NCBI RefSeq assembly: GCF_016889765.1
Contig: NZ_CP069533.1
Coordinates: 496,001-560,000, forward strand
Length of the DNA stretch: 64,000 nt
From: Corynebacterium minutissimum
Lineage (GTDB): Bacteria > Actinomycetota > Actinomycetes > Mycobacteriales > Mycobacteriaceae
Direction: 5' to 3'
Shown here: positions 54,695 to 63,640 of the stretch, one piece after another
How the letters are laid out: the number at the start of each line of letters is the position of its first letter
Numbering within the stretch: the stretch's first letter is position 1
Program-made: the position numbers and the translations under genes
Notes under the pieces: generated by a model
Databases searched by the model: none
What the model saw: only the letters and a program-made list of their open reading frames with translations
What the model was told of the DNA's origin: nothing

Positions 54695-55966
54695 ATGCCC
54701 CAGTGGACTGCCCCTTCAACACCGGTCGTCGACCGCGCACGCACCGCTCACCGCGACGCTATCGGTACCGAACCAACGCACATCGCGAGCGCCCCGGCCA
54801 CGTGGTCGCTCATCGGCGAGCACATCGACCACTTCGGCGGCATCGCCATCATGGGCCTGGCAGATCTGCGCGCTGCAGTTGCCGTCAGCCCCCGAGACGA
54901 TGGCACCGTGTCCGTTTGCTGCCTGTCTGCTGATGGCAGCACCACCAAGGATTTCATCGCCTTGGAGAAGGTGTCTGCTCTTGCCGCCGAACAGCAGCCC
55001 AGCGTTGACTCTGAGGGCCAGCCGATTGCGCCCCCTGCGCCGAAAGGTGGCCTCGCAGCCCGCCTGGGCGGAGTTGTCTACACGATGATCAACCGCCAGT
55101 TGCTCTCCCGCGAGACTGCCGGTGCAGATATCACGGTAGTCACGGACATCCCCGACAATGCCGGACTGGGCGCTGCCGCAGCCATCGATACTGCGACCGC
55201 TCTTGCATTGCTGGGCGGGGCTGATGAACCGTTCGATGCACCTTTGCGCGCACGTCTGGCTGAGGTCTGCTCACAGGCCGTAGGAACCTTCGCGCGCTTC
55301 CCTGCCTTGCGTGCCCGCCACTCCGCCGCACTGCGCGGAACGGGTGAGTCCGTCACCATCATCGACTATGCCGATGGCTCCGTCACCCAGGCACCACACG
55401 CGGTGAACCAAGACCTCGTAGCCTATGCGCTTGCTGTCCCAGGCGACTTTGACTGCGAGGAGACGATCAGTGATATTCGTGCCCGCGAGCGTTTCATCGA
55501 TGATGCCTGCCATGCCTTCGGCACGGAATCGCTGCGTCTCTTGCCGGATGCGCCGCAGCGCGTCCTTGATTGGTTGGCAGCCGTCCACAAAATTCATGGT
55601 CCTGACAACCAGCCCACCATTGCCCAGGCCACGGCGTGGTTGACGTTCTACGCGGAGGAAACCCAGCGTGCCCAAGGCGTGGCCCGTGCACTGCGCTCAC
55701 GCCGCGGGACAGAGCTTTTCCCGCTGCTGACACAGTCGCAGTCCGCCCTGGCTACGGTTTATGGTTTTGATTCTGCAGAGAAGCTCGCGCAGTTGGCAAC
55801 CGCCCGCGGTGCTGCTGCCGCACGCTCAGCGCATGCCGGTACGTCAACGGCGGTCATCGCATATGTCCCGAGCACCAAGGCCACCAACTTCGCCGCGGAT
55901 TTAGCGGAGGATGGCTTGCTCGTAGTTCCGCTGAATGCCGGCGCACCAGCGGCGACCGACAGCTAG
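54695..55966 (+). CDS. GHMP-kinase-fold, galactokinase-like protein lacking catalytic residues
   Basis: A 423-residue protein related to galactokinase. The sugar signature APGRVNLIGEHTDYNGG appears as APATWSLIGEHIDHFGG (33-49), losing the key arginine. The ATP loop appears as IPDNAGLGAAAAID (153-166) with no serines. The GIMDQ catalytic segment is replaced by ALRARHSA (205-212), so the catalytic aspartate is missing. The glycine-rich third motif is also degenerate. Genes here are often called galK, but this protein is unlikely to phosphorylate galactose. It may be a binding or regulatory relative. A TAGAAT element lies at 54622-54627 and an AAAGGAG site precedes the ATG. Confidence 0.8.
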   Translation: MPQWTAPSTPVVDRARTAHRDAIGTEPTHIASAPATWSLIGEHIDHFGGIAIMGLADLRAAVAVSPRDDGTVSVCCLSADGSTTKDFIALEKVSALAAEQQPSVDSEGQPIAPPAPKGGLAARLGGVVYTMINRQLLSRETAGADITVVTDIPDNAGLGAAAAIDTATALALLGGADEPFDAPLRARLAEVCSQAVGTFARFPALRARHSAALRGTGESVTIIDYADGSVTQAPHAVNQDLVAYALAVPGDFDCEETISDIRARERFIDDACHAFGTESLRLLPDAPQRVLDWLAAVHKIHGPDNQPTIAQATAWLTFYAEETQRAQGVARALRSRRGTELFPLLTQSQSALATVYGFDSAEKLAQLATARGAAAARSAHAGTSTAVIAYVPSTKATNFAADLAEDGLLVVPLNAGAPAATDS

Positions 55967-57366
55967 TCGGCGGGCCAGGCAAAGAGCACGTCGCGCTCAG
56001 CGACGTCAGCCTTGACCAGCGAGACGGTGGTCTCACTACCCGTGGGAGGCTGGCCCACAGCCTCCCCTATCACCGGCGGCTCAAGGATAAACAGGCGTGC
56101 CTTGTCGCGCTTGTCGCCGCCATCGACCACGACTGAGTCGAAGTTGGTGCCCACCCAGGGAGCGAGCACGGTGGCCTCAGTGAGCTTGAGGCAGGCTCGG
56201 TCCACCTGGGAAGCCAACTGTGAGGTGGAGCGCATCGTGGAGATGACATCCCCGGCGCGGTTGCGCACCCACTCCGGGACCTCGTAGCCGCCACTCAACG
56301 CGAGGCAAACCTCGGTGGCGAAGCGATCAACGAGCCGGCGCAACGGTGCTGTGACGTGGGCATAATAGCCGCCGATGCCCGCATGAACGTCGGCTGAGGA
56401 CTCTTCGAGCCACACATAATCTGCGCCGCGCAGCAGGCGCTGCGCCTCGCGCATGACGGCCATGCCGCGGGGAGAATCAGCATCAACTGAATGCAAGAAC
56501 TCTGAGATTGATTGTCCTTCCAACGAGAAACCCAGTGCTTGGGCTTCGGAACGGAACTCAGCCTCAGCTTCCGGGGTAGCAGCTGCCAAGGTGCGCAAGA
56601 ATCCAATGCCATGGGATTCCATGAGGCGGCCAGCGCACATGCCGGTAAGCAGCGAAATTTCCGAGTTATAGTCCATAACTTCGTAGCGCGGCTCCATCAC
56701 GAGCTCGTAGTGGCCCTCACTCCCATCACTGCTCTCTGATACGCGCTGCGAAGGAATGCGCAGGTTAATGGCATCTCGGCGCAAGGAGGAGGCTTGACGT
56801 AGCTTGCCTACCTCCGGCAGCAGAGCAATGGAGGAATGCAGGGAGCCATTCTCCAAATCCTCGTGGACCTGGTCATAGTCCAGCCGTGCGCGGTTGCGCA
56901 CGAGCGCGCGCTCCACCGAGAAGTCCTGCACCTCACCGGCTGAGTCGAGGTCGAAGGTCCACAGGACGGCGGGACGGTCGACGTCGGCAAGCAGCGAGGC
57001 TCTATCTTCTGACAGCTCTGCCGGGTGCAGCCGCGCTGGCTCATCCGGAAGATAGATGGTCTGGCCGCGCTTGAGGGACTCCTCTTCGAGGACAGAACCG
57101 GGTTCGATGAAGGCAGCAACGTCAGCGATGGCATACAGCACGCGGTAGCCACCATCGCGGGCTTCGATGAAAACTGCCTGGTCCAAGTCCATAGAACCCA
57201 CCGGGTCGATGGAGACGAGGGGGATATCGCGGGCATCGCGGCGCTGATCCGCGTAGCGGTCCTGCGCCGAGGCGGCCTGGGCAGTGACCTCTTCCGGGAA
57301 GGTGGTCGGGACGGAGAATTCCTCCGCGATGGGACGGAAATCCAGGGGTGCGGCATACAACTTCAT
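55963..57366 (-). CDS. RNB-domain ribonuclease (RNase II/R family)
   Basis: A 467-residue protein. I choose the ATG at 57366 (MKLYAAPLDFRPIAEEF). The RNB catalytic site reads SIDPVGSMDLDQAVFIE. Three of the four acidic residues of canonical DX5DXDD are present and the fourth is Gln, a feature I believe is shared by a subgroup of actinobacterial RNB proteins. The cold-shock and S1 RNA-binding domains of classic RNase II are not evident. It probably degrades RNA from the 3' end. It starts 36 bases from rnpB. Its stop shares CTAG with the convergent GalK-like gene. Confidence 0.87.
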   Translation of the reverse strand: MKLYAAPLDFRPIAEEFSVPTTFPEEVTAQAASAQDRYADQRRDARDIPLVSIDPVGSMDLDQAVFIEARDGGYRVLYAIADVAAFIEPGSVLEEESLKRGQTIYLPDEPARLHPAELSEDRASLLADVDRPAVLWTFDLDSAGEVQDFSVERALVRNRARLDYDQVHEDLENGSLHSSIALLPEVGKLRQASSLRRDAINLRIPSQRVSESSDGSEGHYELVMEPRYEVMDYNSEISLLTGMCAGRLMESHGIGFLRTLAAATPEAEAEFRSEAQALGFSLEGQSISEFLHSVDADSPRGMAVMREAQRLLRGADYVWLEESSADVHAGIGGYYAHVTAPLRRLVDRFATEVCLALSGGYEVPEWVRNRAGDVISTMRSTSQLASQVDRACLKLTEATVLAPWVGTNFDSVVVDGGDKRDKARLFILEPPVIGEAVGQPPTGSETTVSLVKADVAERDVLFAWPAD

Positions 57367-57402
57367 GCCGCCCCATTGTTCCAAAAAATAAGAATGTGGG
57401 TG

Positions 57403-57841
<439 letters not shown>

Positions 57842-57849
57842 CTGTTAGT

Positions 57850-58995
57850 TTATCGCAGCGCGCCCAGATGCCCCACATCGTTAAATCGGTGCAGGGTGCT
57901 ACCGCCATCGAAGAACTCAACTTCGCTCAACGAAGCCAGCTCCAGGAACAGGTGGTTAGGGGTCTGCGGGCCGGAATCGAGCGCCTGGCGCACGAAGGAC
58001 TTAATCGGGTTGACGTGGGAGACCACGAGCACAGTTTTGCCTTCGTAGCGCTTTTGCAGGTCACGCCGAGCAGCACTGACGCGGCGGTGAACCGCGCGTA
58101 GGGACTCACCACCGGGGCAGGACACGGAGGTATCCTGCAGCCAGCGCGCGTGGAGCTCAGGGTCGGCGGCGTCGGCTTCGGCGAAGGTTTTGCCTTCCCA
58201 GCGGCCAAAGTCCACCTCGATGAGCCCCTCTACGGTCTCCACCTGCAGGTCCCGGCCCTCCACTACCGCGGCGGCGGTCTGCTGGCAGCGGCGCAACGGG
58301 GAGCACACCACGGCGTCGATGTGGGTATCCGCCAAGGCCTGGGCGGCAGCGAGTGCCTGCTTCTTTCCCAATTCGGTGAGCTCCGGGTTCGCGCGTCCGG
58401 AATACTGTTTGGCAGCAGACATAGCGGTTTGTCCGTGGCGCAGCAGGATAAAGCGCGTCACGGGGCCGGTCTCGAGGCGCCAATCGGAGGCCTTCCAGGA
58501 ATCGGTTGCGGTTTCGGCAGGCGCAGTGCTTGGCGACGTCTCCCCCGCCTCCCCACTACCCATATCGAGGATGCCAACGGGCTCGCCCTTCGCGGCGGCG
58601 TCCATGGCGACGTTGGAGAGTTCATCGGCCACCGAGTTCTGGGCGCGTGGGACCCACTCGAGGGTGTAGCTGCCAATCTGGTTGAGTAGGCCACGAGCCT
58701 CAAGGGCGAGTTTTTGCATGTCGGGGTGCTTGATTTTCCAGCGACCGTTCATCTGTTCCACCACGAGTTTGGAGTCCATATAGAACTCCACCTCATCCGC
58801 TCCCAGCTCCACGGCGGCTTCAAGGCCACGGAGGAGCCCATGGTATTCGGCCACGTTGTTGGTGGATTTCTGGCCTACGACGTAAGCGATTTCCTTCAGC
58901 AGCTGCGAGCGGTCTTCGTTGTAGACCGCGGTACCGGAGCCGGCAATGCCGGGGTTGCCGCGAGAGCCGCCATCAGCGAAGATGACGAGTTTCAT
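57850..58995 (-). CDS. Bifunctional RNase HI / histidine acid phosphatase
   Basis: A 381-residue fusion. The N-terminal RNase HI domain (about 1-135) has Asp8 in FADGGSRGNPG, Glu in NNVAEYHGLL and Asp in YMDSKLVVEQMNG. The C-terminal domain (about 180-381) is a phosphoglycerate mutase-like histidine phosphatase with LLRHGQTAMS and VVSHVNPIKSF. In mycobacteria the homologue Rv2228c has RNase H and alpha-ribazole phosphatase (CobC-like) activity. I choose the ATG at 58995, whose ATGA overlaps the stop of the zinc-ribbon gene. Confidence 0.93.
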   Translation of the reverse strand: MKLVIFADGGSRGNPGIAGSGTAVYNEDRSQLLKEIAYVVGQKSTNNVAEYHGLLRGLEAAVELGADEVEFYMDSKLVVEQMNGRWKIKHPDMQKLALEARGLLNQIGSYTLEWVPRAQNSVADELSNVAMDAAAKGEPVGILDMGSGEAGETSPSTAPAETATDSWKASDWRLETGPVTRFILLRHGQTAMSAAKQYSGRANPELTELGKKQALAAAQALADTHIDAVVCSPLRRCQQTAAAVVEGRDLQVETVEGLIEVDFGRWEGKTFAEADAADPELHARWLQDTSVSCPGGESLRAVHRRVSAARRDLQKRYEGKTVLVVSHVNPIKSFVRQALDSGPQTPNHLFLELASLSEVEFFDGGSTLHRFNDVGHLGALR

Positions 58996-59708
58996 GATGC
59001 CGGGCGCACCAGGTAGGAACCGCAGTCGCCGCACTGCGGGAGGACGTCGGCAGCCGCGTTGCGCACCGCGTTCTGCTCAGCCGGCGGCAACACAATGAAG
59101 CAACCGCCGCAGGCACGGCCGGTAAACGCCGCTGCACCGACGCCGTTTTCTTCACGCACGGTCTCATACTCGTCGAGGACATCCGCCGGCAGCTGTTCGC
59201 GCAGCTCGTTGATGCGCACCTGCGGGTCCGGCTGGTTCGCTGCGGCTTCCTGAGCAGCTTCCGCCGCACGTTTGAGCACCTCGAGCTTGCGCTCAGAATC
59301 AGACAACTTCGCGCCATGCACATCCAAGTTGGCGCGCAGAGCGTGAATTTCGTTGTGGGCTTCCTGCAGCTCGCTCATCAGGTCTGCAATGCGGGACTTG
59401 GCTGCATAGAGATCGTGCTCAAGATCCTTGCGCTGCTCTGGGTCGGTAGCGGCGCCGAGCTGGGCTTTGTCGTCGCGCTCGCGCTGGCGCAGCTTGCGCT
59501 CATCGGCCTGGATGCGCAGGATTTCCAGTTCCATGTCGTCGACGGCGAGTTGGGCGGAACCGGAGGCGTCGACAAGCCGGGCGTGTGCGGCCTGGGCCTT
59601 CTCGTATTCCTCTTGTTCAGGAATGGTGGCGGTACCACCCAGTGCCTGGGTGCGCTCCAACGTGGCCAGTTCAAGCAAGGTCTGCTGCAGGTCCTGTGAC
59701 AGCTTCAT
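58992..59708 (-). CDS. Coiled-coil zinc-ribbon protein
   Basis: A 238-residue protein with a long coiled coil (about 1-175, rich in Glu, Lys, Leu and Ala) and a C-terminal C4 zinc ribbon (ACGGCFIVL and PQCGDCGSYLV). It resembles Rv2229c and the DUF164 family. Such proteins sit with nif3-like and rnh genes across actinobacteria, and a role in RNA or flagellar-like assembly has been proposed for distant relatives. The function here is unknown. It starts right after the nif3-like gene stop, so the three genes form an operon. Confidence 0.88.
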   Translation of the reverse strand: MKLSQDLQQTLLELATLERTQALGGTATIPEQEEYEKAQAAHARLVDASGSAQLAVDDMELEILRIQADERKLRQRERDDKAQLGAATDPEQRKDLEHDLYAAKSRIADLMSELQEAHNEIHALRANLDVHGAKLSDSERKLEVLKRAAEAAQEAAANQPDPQVRINELREQLPADVLDEYETVREENGVGAAAFTGRACGGCFIVLPPAEQNAVRNAAADVLPQCGDCGSYLVRPAS

Positions 59709-60557
59709 TTAGTTCTCCTTCTGCGCAGAAATCGTCCAAGGGTCGGTGCGGATATCAATAATCTCCGTCTTCACGCGCACTACGCTCTCCACAATATCGC
59801 GCGCCTGGGCGGTCCAGGGAAATTCGCTGGCCCAGTGCGCGGTATCCACCACCGCCGGGCCTTCCGGCTCCATGAGGTGGGCAGCGCGCAGGTGCTCATC
59901 CACCGGGTGGTGGCGCAGGTCAGACGTGACATAGACGTCCACGCCCAATGCAGCTGCCTTATCGAGGAAGGAGTCTCCCGAACCGCTAGAGACCGCCACG
60001 CGCTTGACCATCCGCTCCGGATCACCGGCCGCACGCACGCCCCACTCGGTCTTCGGAAGGGCCTCGGCCACGCGCTGAGTGAACTCCCGCAGAGTGATGG
60101 CTTCCGGCAGCTCTCCAATGCGACCGAGCCCGAGGGCTTCATCAAGGTTGTCATACGGCTCCACCGGCACGATGGGGCGGCCGGGTTTAATTCCCACAAG
60201 TTCCGCCAGCTTGTCATTAACGCCGGGGCGAGCCTTGTCCGCATTGGTGTGCGCGGAGAGCAACGCCACCCCATTGCGGATGAGAGTGTGGATGACCTTG
60301 CCCTTCGGAGTATCCGCCGCGACTGAGGTCACGCCGCGCATGAGCAGCGGGTGGTGCACGATGAGCATCTGCGCGCCGAGTTCCACGGCCTTATCCGCCA
60401 CCTCTTGCGTGCAATCAAGAGCAAAGGCCACGGTGCTGACGTCATCCTGCGGGTCCCCACAGACCAAGCCCACCGCGTCCCATGATTCGGCCAATTCTGG
60501 TGGGTAGGCCTCATGGATCACGCGGCGAATTTCGCCGACAGTCGTGCGTTCTGCCAT
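59709..60557 (-). CDS. Nif3-like dinuclear metal-centre protein
   Basis: A 282-residue member of the NIF3/YbgI family, ring-shaped hexamers with two metal ions per subunit. The metal motif VHHPLLMRG near residue 77 and GDSFLDKAAALGVDVYVTSD split over 190-210 are visible. The biochemical role is not settled, with GTP cyclohydrolase-like activity claimed for some relatives. It heads the operon with the zinc-ribbon and RNase H fusion genes and is divergent from the phosphatase gene. Confidence 0.9.
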   Translation of the reverse strand: MAERTTVGEIRRVIHEAYPPELAESWDAVGLVCGDPQDDVSTVAFALDCTQEVADKAVELGAQMLIVHHPLLMRGVTSVAADTPKGKVIHTLIRNGVALLSAHTNADKARPGVNDKLAELVGIKPGRPIVPVEPYDNLDEALGLGRIGELPEAITLREFTQRVAEALPKTEWGVRAAGDPERMVKRVAVSSGSGDSFLDKAAALGVDVYVTSDLRHHPVDEHLRAAHLMEPEGPAVVDTAHWASEFPWTAQARDIVESVVRVKTEIIDIRTDPWTISAQKEN

Positions 60558-60663
60558 CTCGTATGCTCCTTAGTTGAAGGTGGGTTTCACGTCAGTCGCG
60601 TTGCTGCTATATCCTAGCTTTCGTTCGCCAGCGCACCCTCGAATTTGTAAGGAGTCCCCTTCC

Positions 60664-61155
60664 ATGACGCCTCCGGAGAACGACAATCAGCTCCACATCG
60701 TCTTTGTGTGCACTGGCAATATTTGCCGCTCACCAATGGCGGAAATCATCACCCACGATGCCATGGAGACCGACATGCTCGATCTTCTGGCGCGTGTTTC
60801 CTCGTGCGGCCTCGGCGGCTGGCACGTGGGCCAGGGAGCCGATGAGCGCGCTGTGGCTGAGCTACGCCGTGGCGGCCACGATGGTGCCCACCACCGCGCC
60901 AGCCAGCTCGGTGAAGAGCACATGGACGCCGATCTCTTCGTGGCCATGGATACTGGCCACCGCGATGCCCTTCTTGAGCGCGGCATTCCTGAGGAGAAGG
61001 TGCGCCTCATGCGCAGCTTCGATCCGAACTCCCCGGAGGATGCCAGCGTAGAGGATCCCTTCTACGGCACCGAGGAGGACTTTGAGCGCACCCGCAAAGA
61101 GATTGACGCGTCCGTGCCGGGCCTGCTCGATTGGATTCGCCAGCAGCGCGACTAG
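60664..61155 (+). CDS. Low-molecular-weight protein-tyrosine phosphatase
   Basis: A 163-residue phosphatase. The P-loop CTGNICRS (Cys16 to Arg22) lies at the N-terminus and the catalytic Asp in VEDPFYG near residue 127. I choose the ATG at 60664, which has an AAGGAG site. Earlier codons lack family features. In actinobacteria such enzymes act on tyrosine-phosphorylated proteins or, when secreted, on host targets. No signal peptide is seen here. Its stop codon lies inside the -10 element of the SURF1 gene. Confidence 0.92.
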   Translation: MTPPENDNQLHIVFVCTGNICRSPMAEIITHDAMETDMLDLLARVSSCGLGGWHVGQGADERAVAELRRGGHDGAHHRASQLGEEHMDADLFVAMDTGHRDALLERGIPEEKVRLMRSFDPNSPEDASVEDPFYGTEEDFERTRKEIDASVPGLLDWIRQQRD

Positions 61156-61158
61156 ACT
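61153..61158 (+). promoter_or_regulatory. -10 element of a probable leaderless SURF1 promoter
   Basis: TAGACT overlaps the phosphatase stop TAG and ends seven bases before the SURF1 ATG at 61166. The same hexamer and spacing occur before the MFS gene at 25746. Confidence 0.6.
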
Positions 61159-61165
61159 GGGCCCC

Positions 61166-62131
61166 ATGCTCAAGACGTTCCTCAAGCCTGGGTGGGTACT
61201 CCTGCTCATCTTTGTCGTCGCTTTTAGCTATCTCACCTTCACGGTGCTCGCGCCGTGGCAGCTGGGCAAAGACGACCAGATTGTGGAACGCAACCACCTC
61301 ATTGAGGAAGCCTACGACTCCGATCCGCAGCCGATTGAGGAAGTCTTCTCTGCCGACGGCACTCTCAACAAGGAGTGGACGCGAGCTGAGCTGACCGGCC
61401 ACTACCTCCCCGACCAAGAGGTGTTGCTGCGCCTGCGCCCGGTGGGGTCGAGTCCCGCGTTCCAATCGCTCGTGCCTTTTGAGACCACCTCGGGCATGAC
61501 GCTGTTGGTCAACCGTGGATGGGTACCCACGGACGAGGGCAACGCCGTGCCCCACATCGACAAGGCCCCGAGCGCGGAGGTCACTATCGAGGCAATGGCC
61601 CGCGCCAATGAGCCCCAGCACTCCTCCGCCCCGACTGAGCAGCAAGGCTACATGCAGGTCTACTCCATCCATACGGAACAGATCGCGGAGCTTACCGACG
61701 TCCCCCTCGCCCACGACTACCTCCAACTCACTCCCGATCAGCCCGGTGAGCTCAATACCCTCCCGATCCCGAAGCTGGACCGCGGCAACCACCTGTCCTA
61801 TGGCTACCAGTGGATTGCCTTCGGCATCATGGCGCCGCTGGGCTTCGCATATTTCGTCTGGTCTGAAATCAGGGAACGCCGCCGCGCCCGCGAGGAGGAA
61901 GCTGCACTTGCTGCGGCTGCCGCTGCCGTCGATGGCCCCACCACCGACGAGACTGACCCTTCCGTGACAGAGTCCTCGCAGTCTCCTGCACCACAGCAGG
62001 ACGAGCCCGACACCACAGCGCCCTCCACCGAAGCTGCTCCGGCCTCCTCGCGGCGCACCCGCTCGCGGTACGGCGGCTCTAAGCCGGACTTCTACGAGAA
62101 AATCCGCGAGCGCGGCCACGAACGCTTCTAG
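61166..62131 (+). CDS. SURF1 family cytochrome oxidase assembly protein
   Basis: A 321-residue protein. Two helices flank a periplasmic domain: the first near 10-28 (WVLLLIFVVAFSYLTF) and the second near 215-235 (YGYQWIAFGIMAPLGFAYF). Domain landmarks are RLRPVGSSPAFQSLVPF and LLVNRGWVP, typical of SURF1, which helps insert heme a into the aa3 oxidase. The C-terminal 80 residues are Ala-, Pro- and Glu-rich and end basic, an actinobacterial extension. It supports the oxidase subunits encoded at the other end of the window. Confidence 0.92.
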   Translation: MLKTFLKPGWVLLLIFVVAFSYLTFTVLAPWQLGKDDQIVERNHLIEEAYDSDPQPIEEVFSADGTLNKEWTRAELTGHYLPDQEVLLRLRPVGSSPAFQSLVPFETTSGMTLLVNRGWVPTDEGNAVPHIDKAPSAEVTIEAMARANEPQHSSAPTEQQGYMQVYSIHTEQIAELTDVPLAHDYLQLTPDQPGELNTLPIPKLDRGNHLSYGYQWIAFGIMAPLGFAYFVWSEIRERRRAREEEAALAAAAAAVDGPTTDETDPSVTESSQSPAPQQDEPDTTAPSTEAAPASSRRTRSRYGGSKPDFYEKIRERGHERF

Positions 62132-62183
62132 CCTCGGCCCTTAAAACGCAGAGAAGGCAAGGACAAGGCCCCTTGTCATGAGC

Positions 62184-62225
62184 TGAACAGGTCAACAAGA
62201 CAAAACGTACCTGTTGACCTGTTCA
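62184..62225. repeat. 14-bp perfect inverted repeat
   Basis: TGAACAGGTCAACA (62184-62197) and TGTTGACCTGTTCA (62212-62225) are perfect arms with a 14-base spacer. No T tract follows. A second smaller palindrome, ACAAGGCCCCTTGT (62163-62176), lies just upstream. It could be a large operator, a mobile-element end or a processing hairpin. The bases 62226-62380 hold nothing else that I can identify. Confidence 0.7.
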
Positions 62226-62380
62226 TATTCCGGACGCCTGTTATACACCGCACTAACAGTGCTAGTCCCGGTCATCCAATTGGCTAAAGCAGGATCGACA
62301 CTCCCCACTAGAGCAAAAGCATCTTTCACCCAAGCGCAAAGGCTTCCTTCTCATTCACGCCCGACGCTACTAAATATGGG

Positions 62381-62605
62381 TCAATGCGGATACCGATGCA
62401 TCTTCCTGTGCTCGAACCAGGCCCAAATCAAAGAAGCCAAGAACAACAGTGGCGTAACCCACGCCAGACGATGCCACCAATGTGCTCCAAAGTATGATTC
62501 ATCAGCACTTAGTCCTGCTAGATAATTGATTACAAGCGTTGCGATGAACAGCACTACAACGACAGTAACGCTCCACCAGTAGGCTGCGCTTTTCTGTTTA
62601 CGCAT
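62381..62605 (-). CDS. Small two-helix membrane protein
   Basis: A 74-residue protein. I choose the ATG at 62605 because GAAGAGGA lies eight bases before it. Two in-frame ATGs upstream are too close to that site. Two helices are clear (WWSVTVVVVLFIATLVINYL and LAWVTPLLFLASLIWAWF), followed by a basic end (EHRKMHRYPH). Codon use and base content are more AT-rich than in neighbouring genes, suggesting recent arrival next to tRNA-Val. No family is recognised. Confidence 0.65.
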   Translation of the reverse strand: MRKQKSAAYWWSVTVVVVLFIATLVINYLAGLSADESYFGAHWWHRLAWVTPLLFLASLIWAWFEHRKMHRYPH

Positions 62606-62807
62606 CAATGCCATCCTCTTCAATACATGTTTGCTGTTTTAGCGCGGGTTTGTGTGGTTAGTCGTCTCCCCCACCCAGATTACATCGTTCGGCTATAAAC
62701 CTACGACTAATGAAAAATGCAGTCAATAACCATTTGCTAACAATGATTATTCATCTGCATAAACGGCCCCAGCCTTCACCCTAGAGCACCCGCCCTCCGA
62801 GCACGAC
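62606..62807. other. AT-richer non-coding stretch beside tRNA-Val
   Basis: About 200 bases without a gene, more AT-rich than the surroundings. They contain TTAGTCGT (62658-62665) and ACGACTAA (62703-62710), inverted arms 37 bases apart. I see no repeat of the tRNA 3' end here, so no attachment site is demonstrated. Confidence 0.5.
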
Positions 62808-62841
62808 GAAACCCCTCTCCGACTTAACGGAAAGGGGTTTC
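62808..62841 (-). terminator. Terminator downstream of tRNA-Val
   Basis: GAAACCCCTTTCCG and CGGAGAGGGGTTTC (minus strand) pair around a short loop directly after the tRNA CCA end. The T run is inside the stem, as often seen after stable RNA genes. Confidence 0.75.
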
Positions 62842-62844
62842 ATT

Positions 62845-62920
62845 TGGTGCGGCCTGAGGGGATCGAACCCCCGACCTACTGGGTGTAAACCAGTTGCTCT
62901 TCCAGCTGAGCTAAAGCCGC
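62845..62920 (-). tRNA. tRNA-Val (anticodon TAC)
   Basis: A 76-base cloverleaf on the minus strand, GCGGCTTTAGCTCAGCTGG to GGCCGCACCA, with encoded CCA. The D arm is AGCTCAGCTGGAAGAGC, the anticodon stem ACTGG/CCAGT encloses loop TTTACAC, giving anticodon TAC, and the T arm has GGTTCGATCC. All stems pair. Confidence 0.97.
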
Positions 62921-63030
62921 AGTGCACTTGGTGCGCTCGCACAAGATTAGCCTATAGGCACCCGCAGCAACAAATCAGGGTCCCTCTTGTTGCTACGAAT
63001 ACCACCTGAGCAGGGTTTTCTTCTTAACCC

Positions 63031-63468
63031 TTAAGGCTTCTTGGTGTAGCCGCGAGCAACGAGGCAGGAGCCCTGCCACTCGCCGAGGCGCTCAGCCTTG
63101 GTCTGCACGAGGCCAGCCAGCTGAGCGGATTCAGAAATCTCGCCCGGCTCCAAGTTGCCTGGCTTTCCAGCGCCCGGAGTCATCAGCCAGATACGGCCCG
63201 AGTCCCCGAGGGGACGGGTAGCGTCTACAAGGCCATCAACCAAGTCGCCATCTTCAGCGCGCCACCACAGCAGCACAACGTCACACAGCTCGTCGGTTTC
63301 CTCGTCAAGGAAGTCATCTCCCAGTACGTCCTCAATGGACTCGGAAATCGTGGAATCGCAGTCCTCGTCCCACCCGAGCTCGAGGGCAATCTGTCCCTCT
63401 TTGATGCCGAGCTTGGCTGCCGATCCGGTCACGTGTTGAGTTCCTTCCGATGGAGTTGTCGTTGTCAT
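63031..63468 (-). CDS. DUF3052 family protein
   Basis: A 145-residue acidic protein. I choose the ATG at 63468 (MTTTTPSEGTQHVTG). The longer frame runs into the aceE promoter. Landmarks are AAKLGIKEGQIALELGWDED, an acidic middle and GDSGRIWLMTPGAGKPG. The family is restricted to actinobacteria and normally lies next to aceE, as here. Its biochemical role is not known. A shared regulatory region of 172 bases separates it from aceE. Confidence 0.9.
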   Translation of the reverse strand: MTTTTPSEGTQHVTGSAAKLGIKEGQIALELGWDEDCDSTISESIEDVLGDDFLDEETDELCDVVLLWWRAEDGDLVDGLVDATRPLGDSGRIWLMTPGAGKPGNLEPGEISESAQLAGLVQTKAERLGEWQGSCLVARGYTKKP

Positions 63469-63640
63469 GCAGAGTATTTTAACGTCTGCGGTGCACTTTT
63501 TCGCGTCGAACCTCCCCCGAATCTGCCTAGAAGTGGACATTTTCCCCCGTAAAACCACCCGTGGGGGCCTCGACGTGTCTCCCCAAAAAGAGGCGCGTAT
63601 CCTTGTGACAGATCTTTGTACCACGAACCAGGAGGATTCC

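Noticed and set aside
62845..62920. Phage or island attachment duplication at tRNA-Val
   Set aside because: No second copy of the tRNA 3' end is visible in the window and no integrase gene is present.
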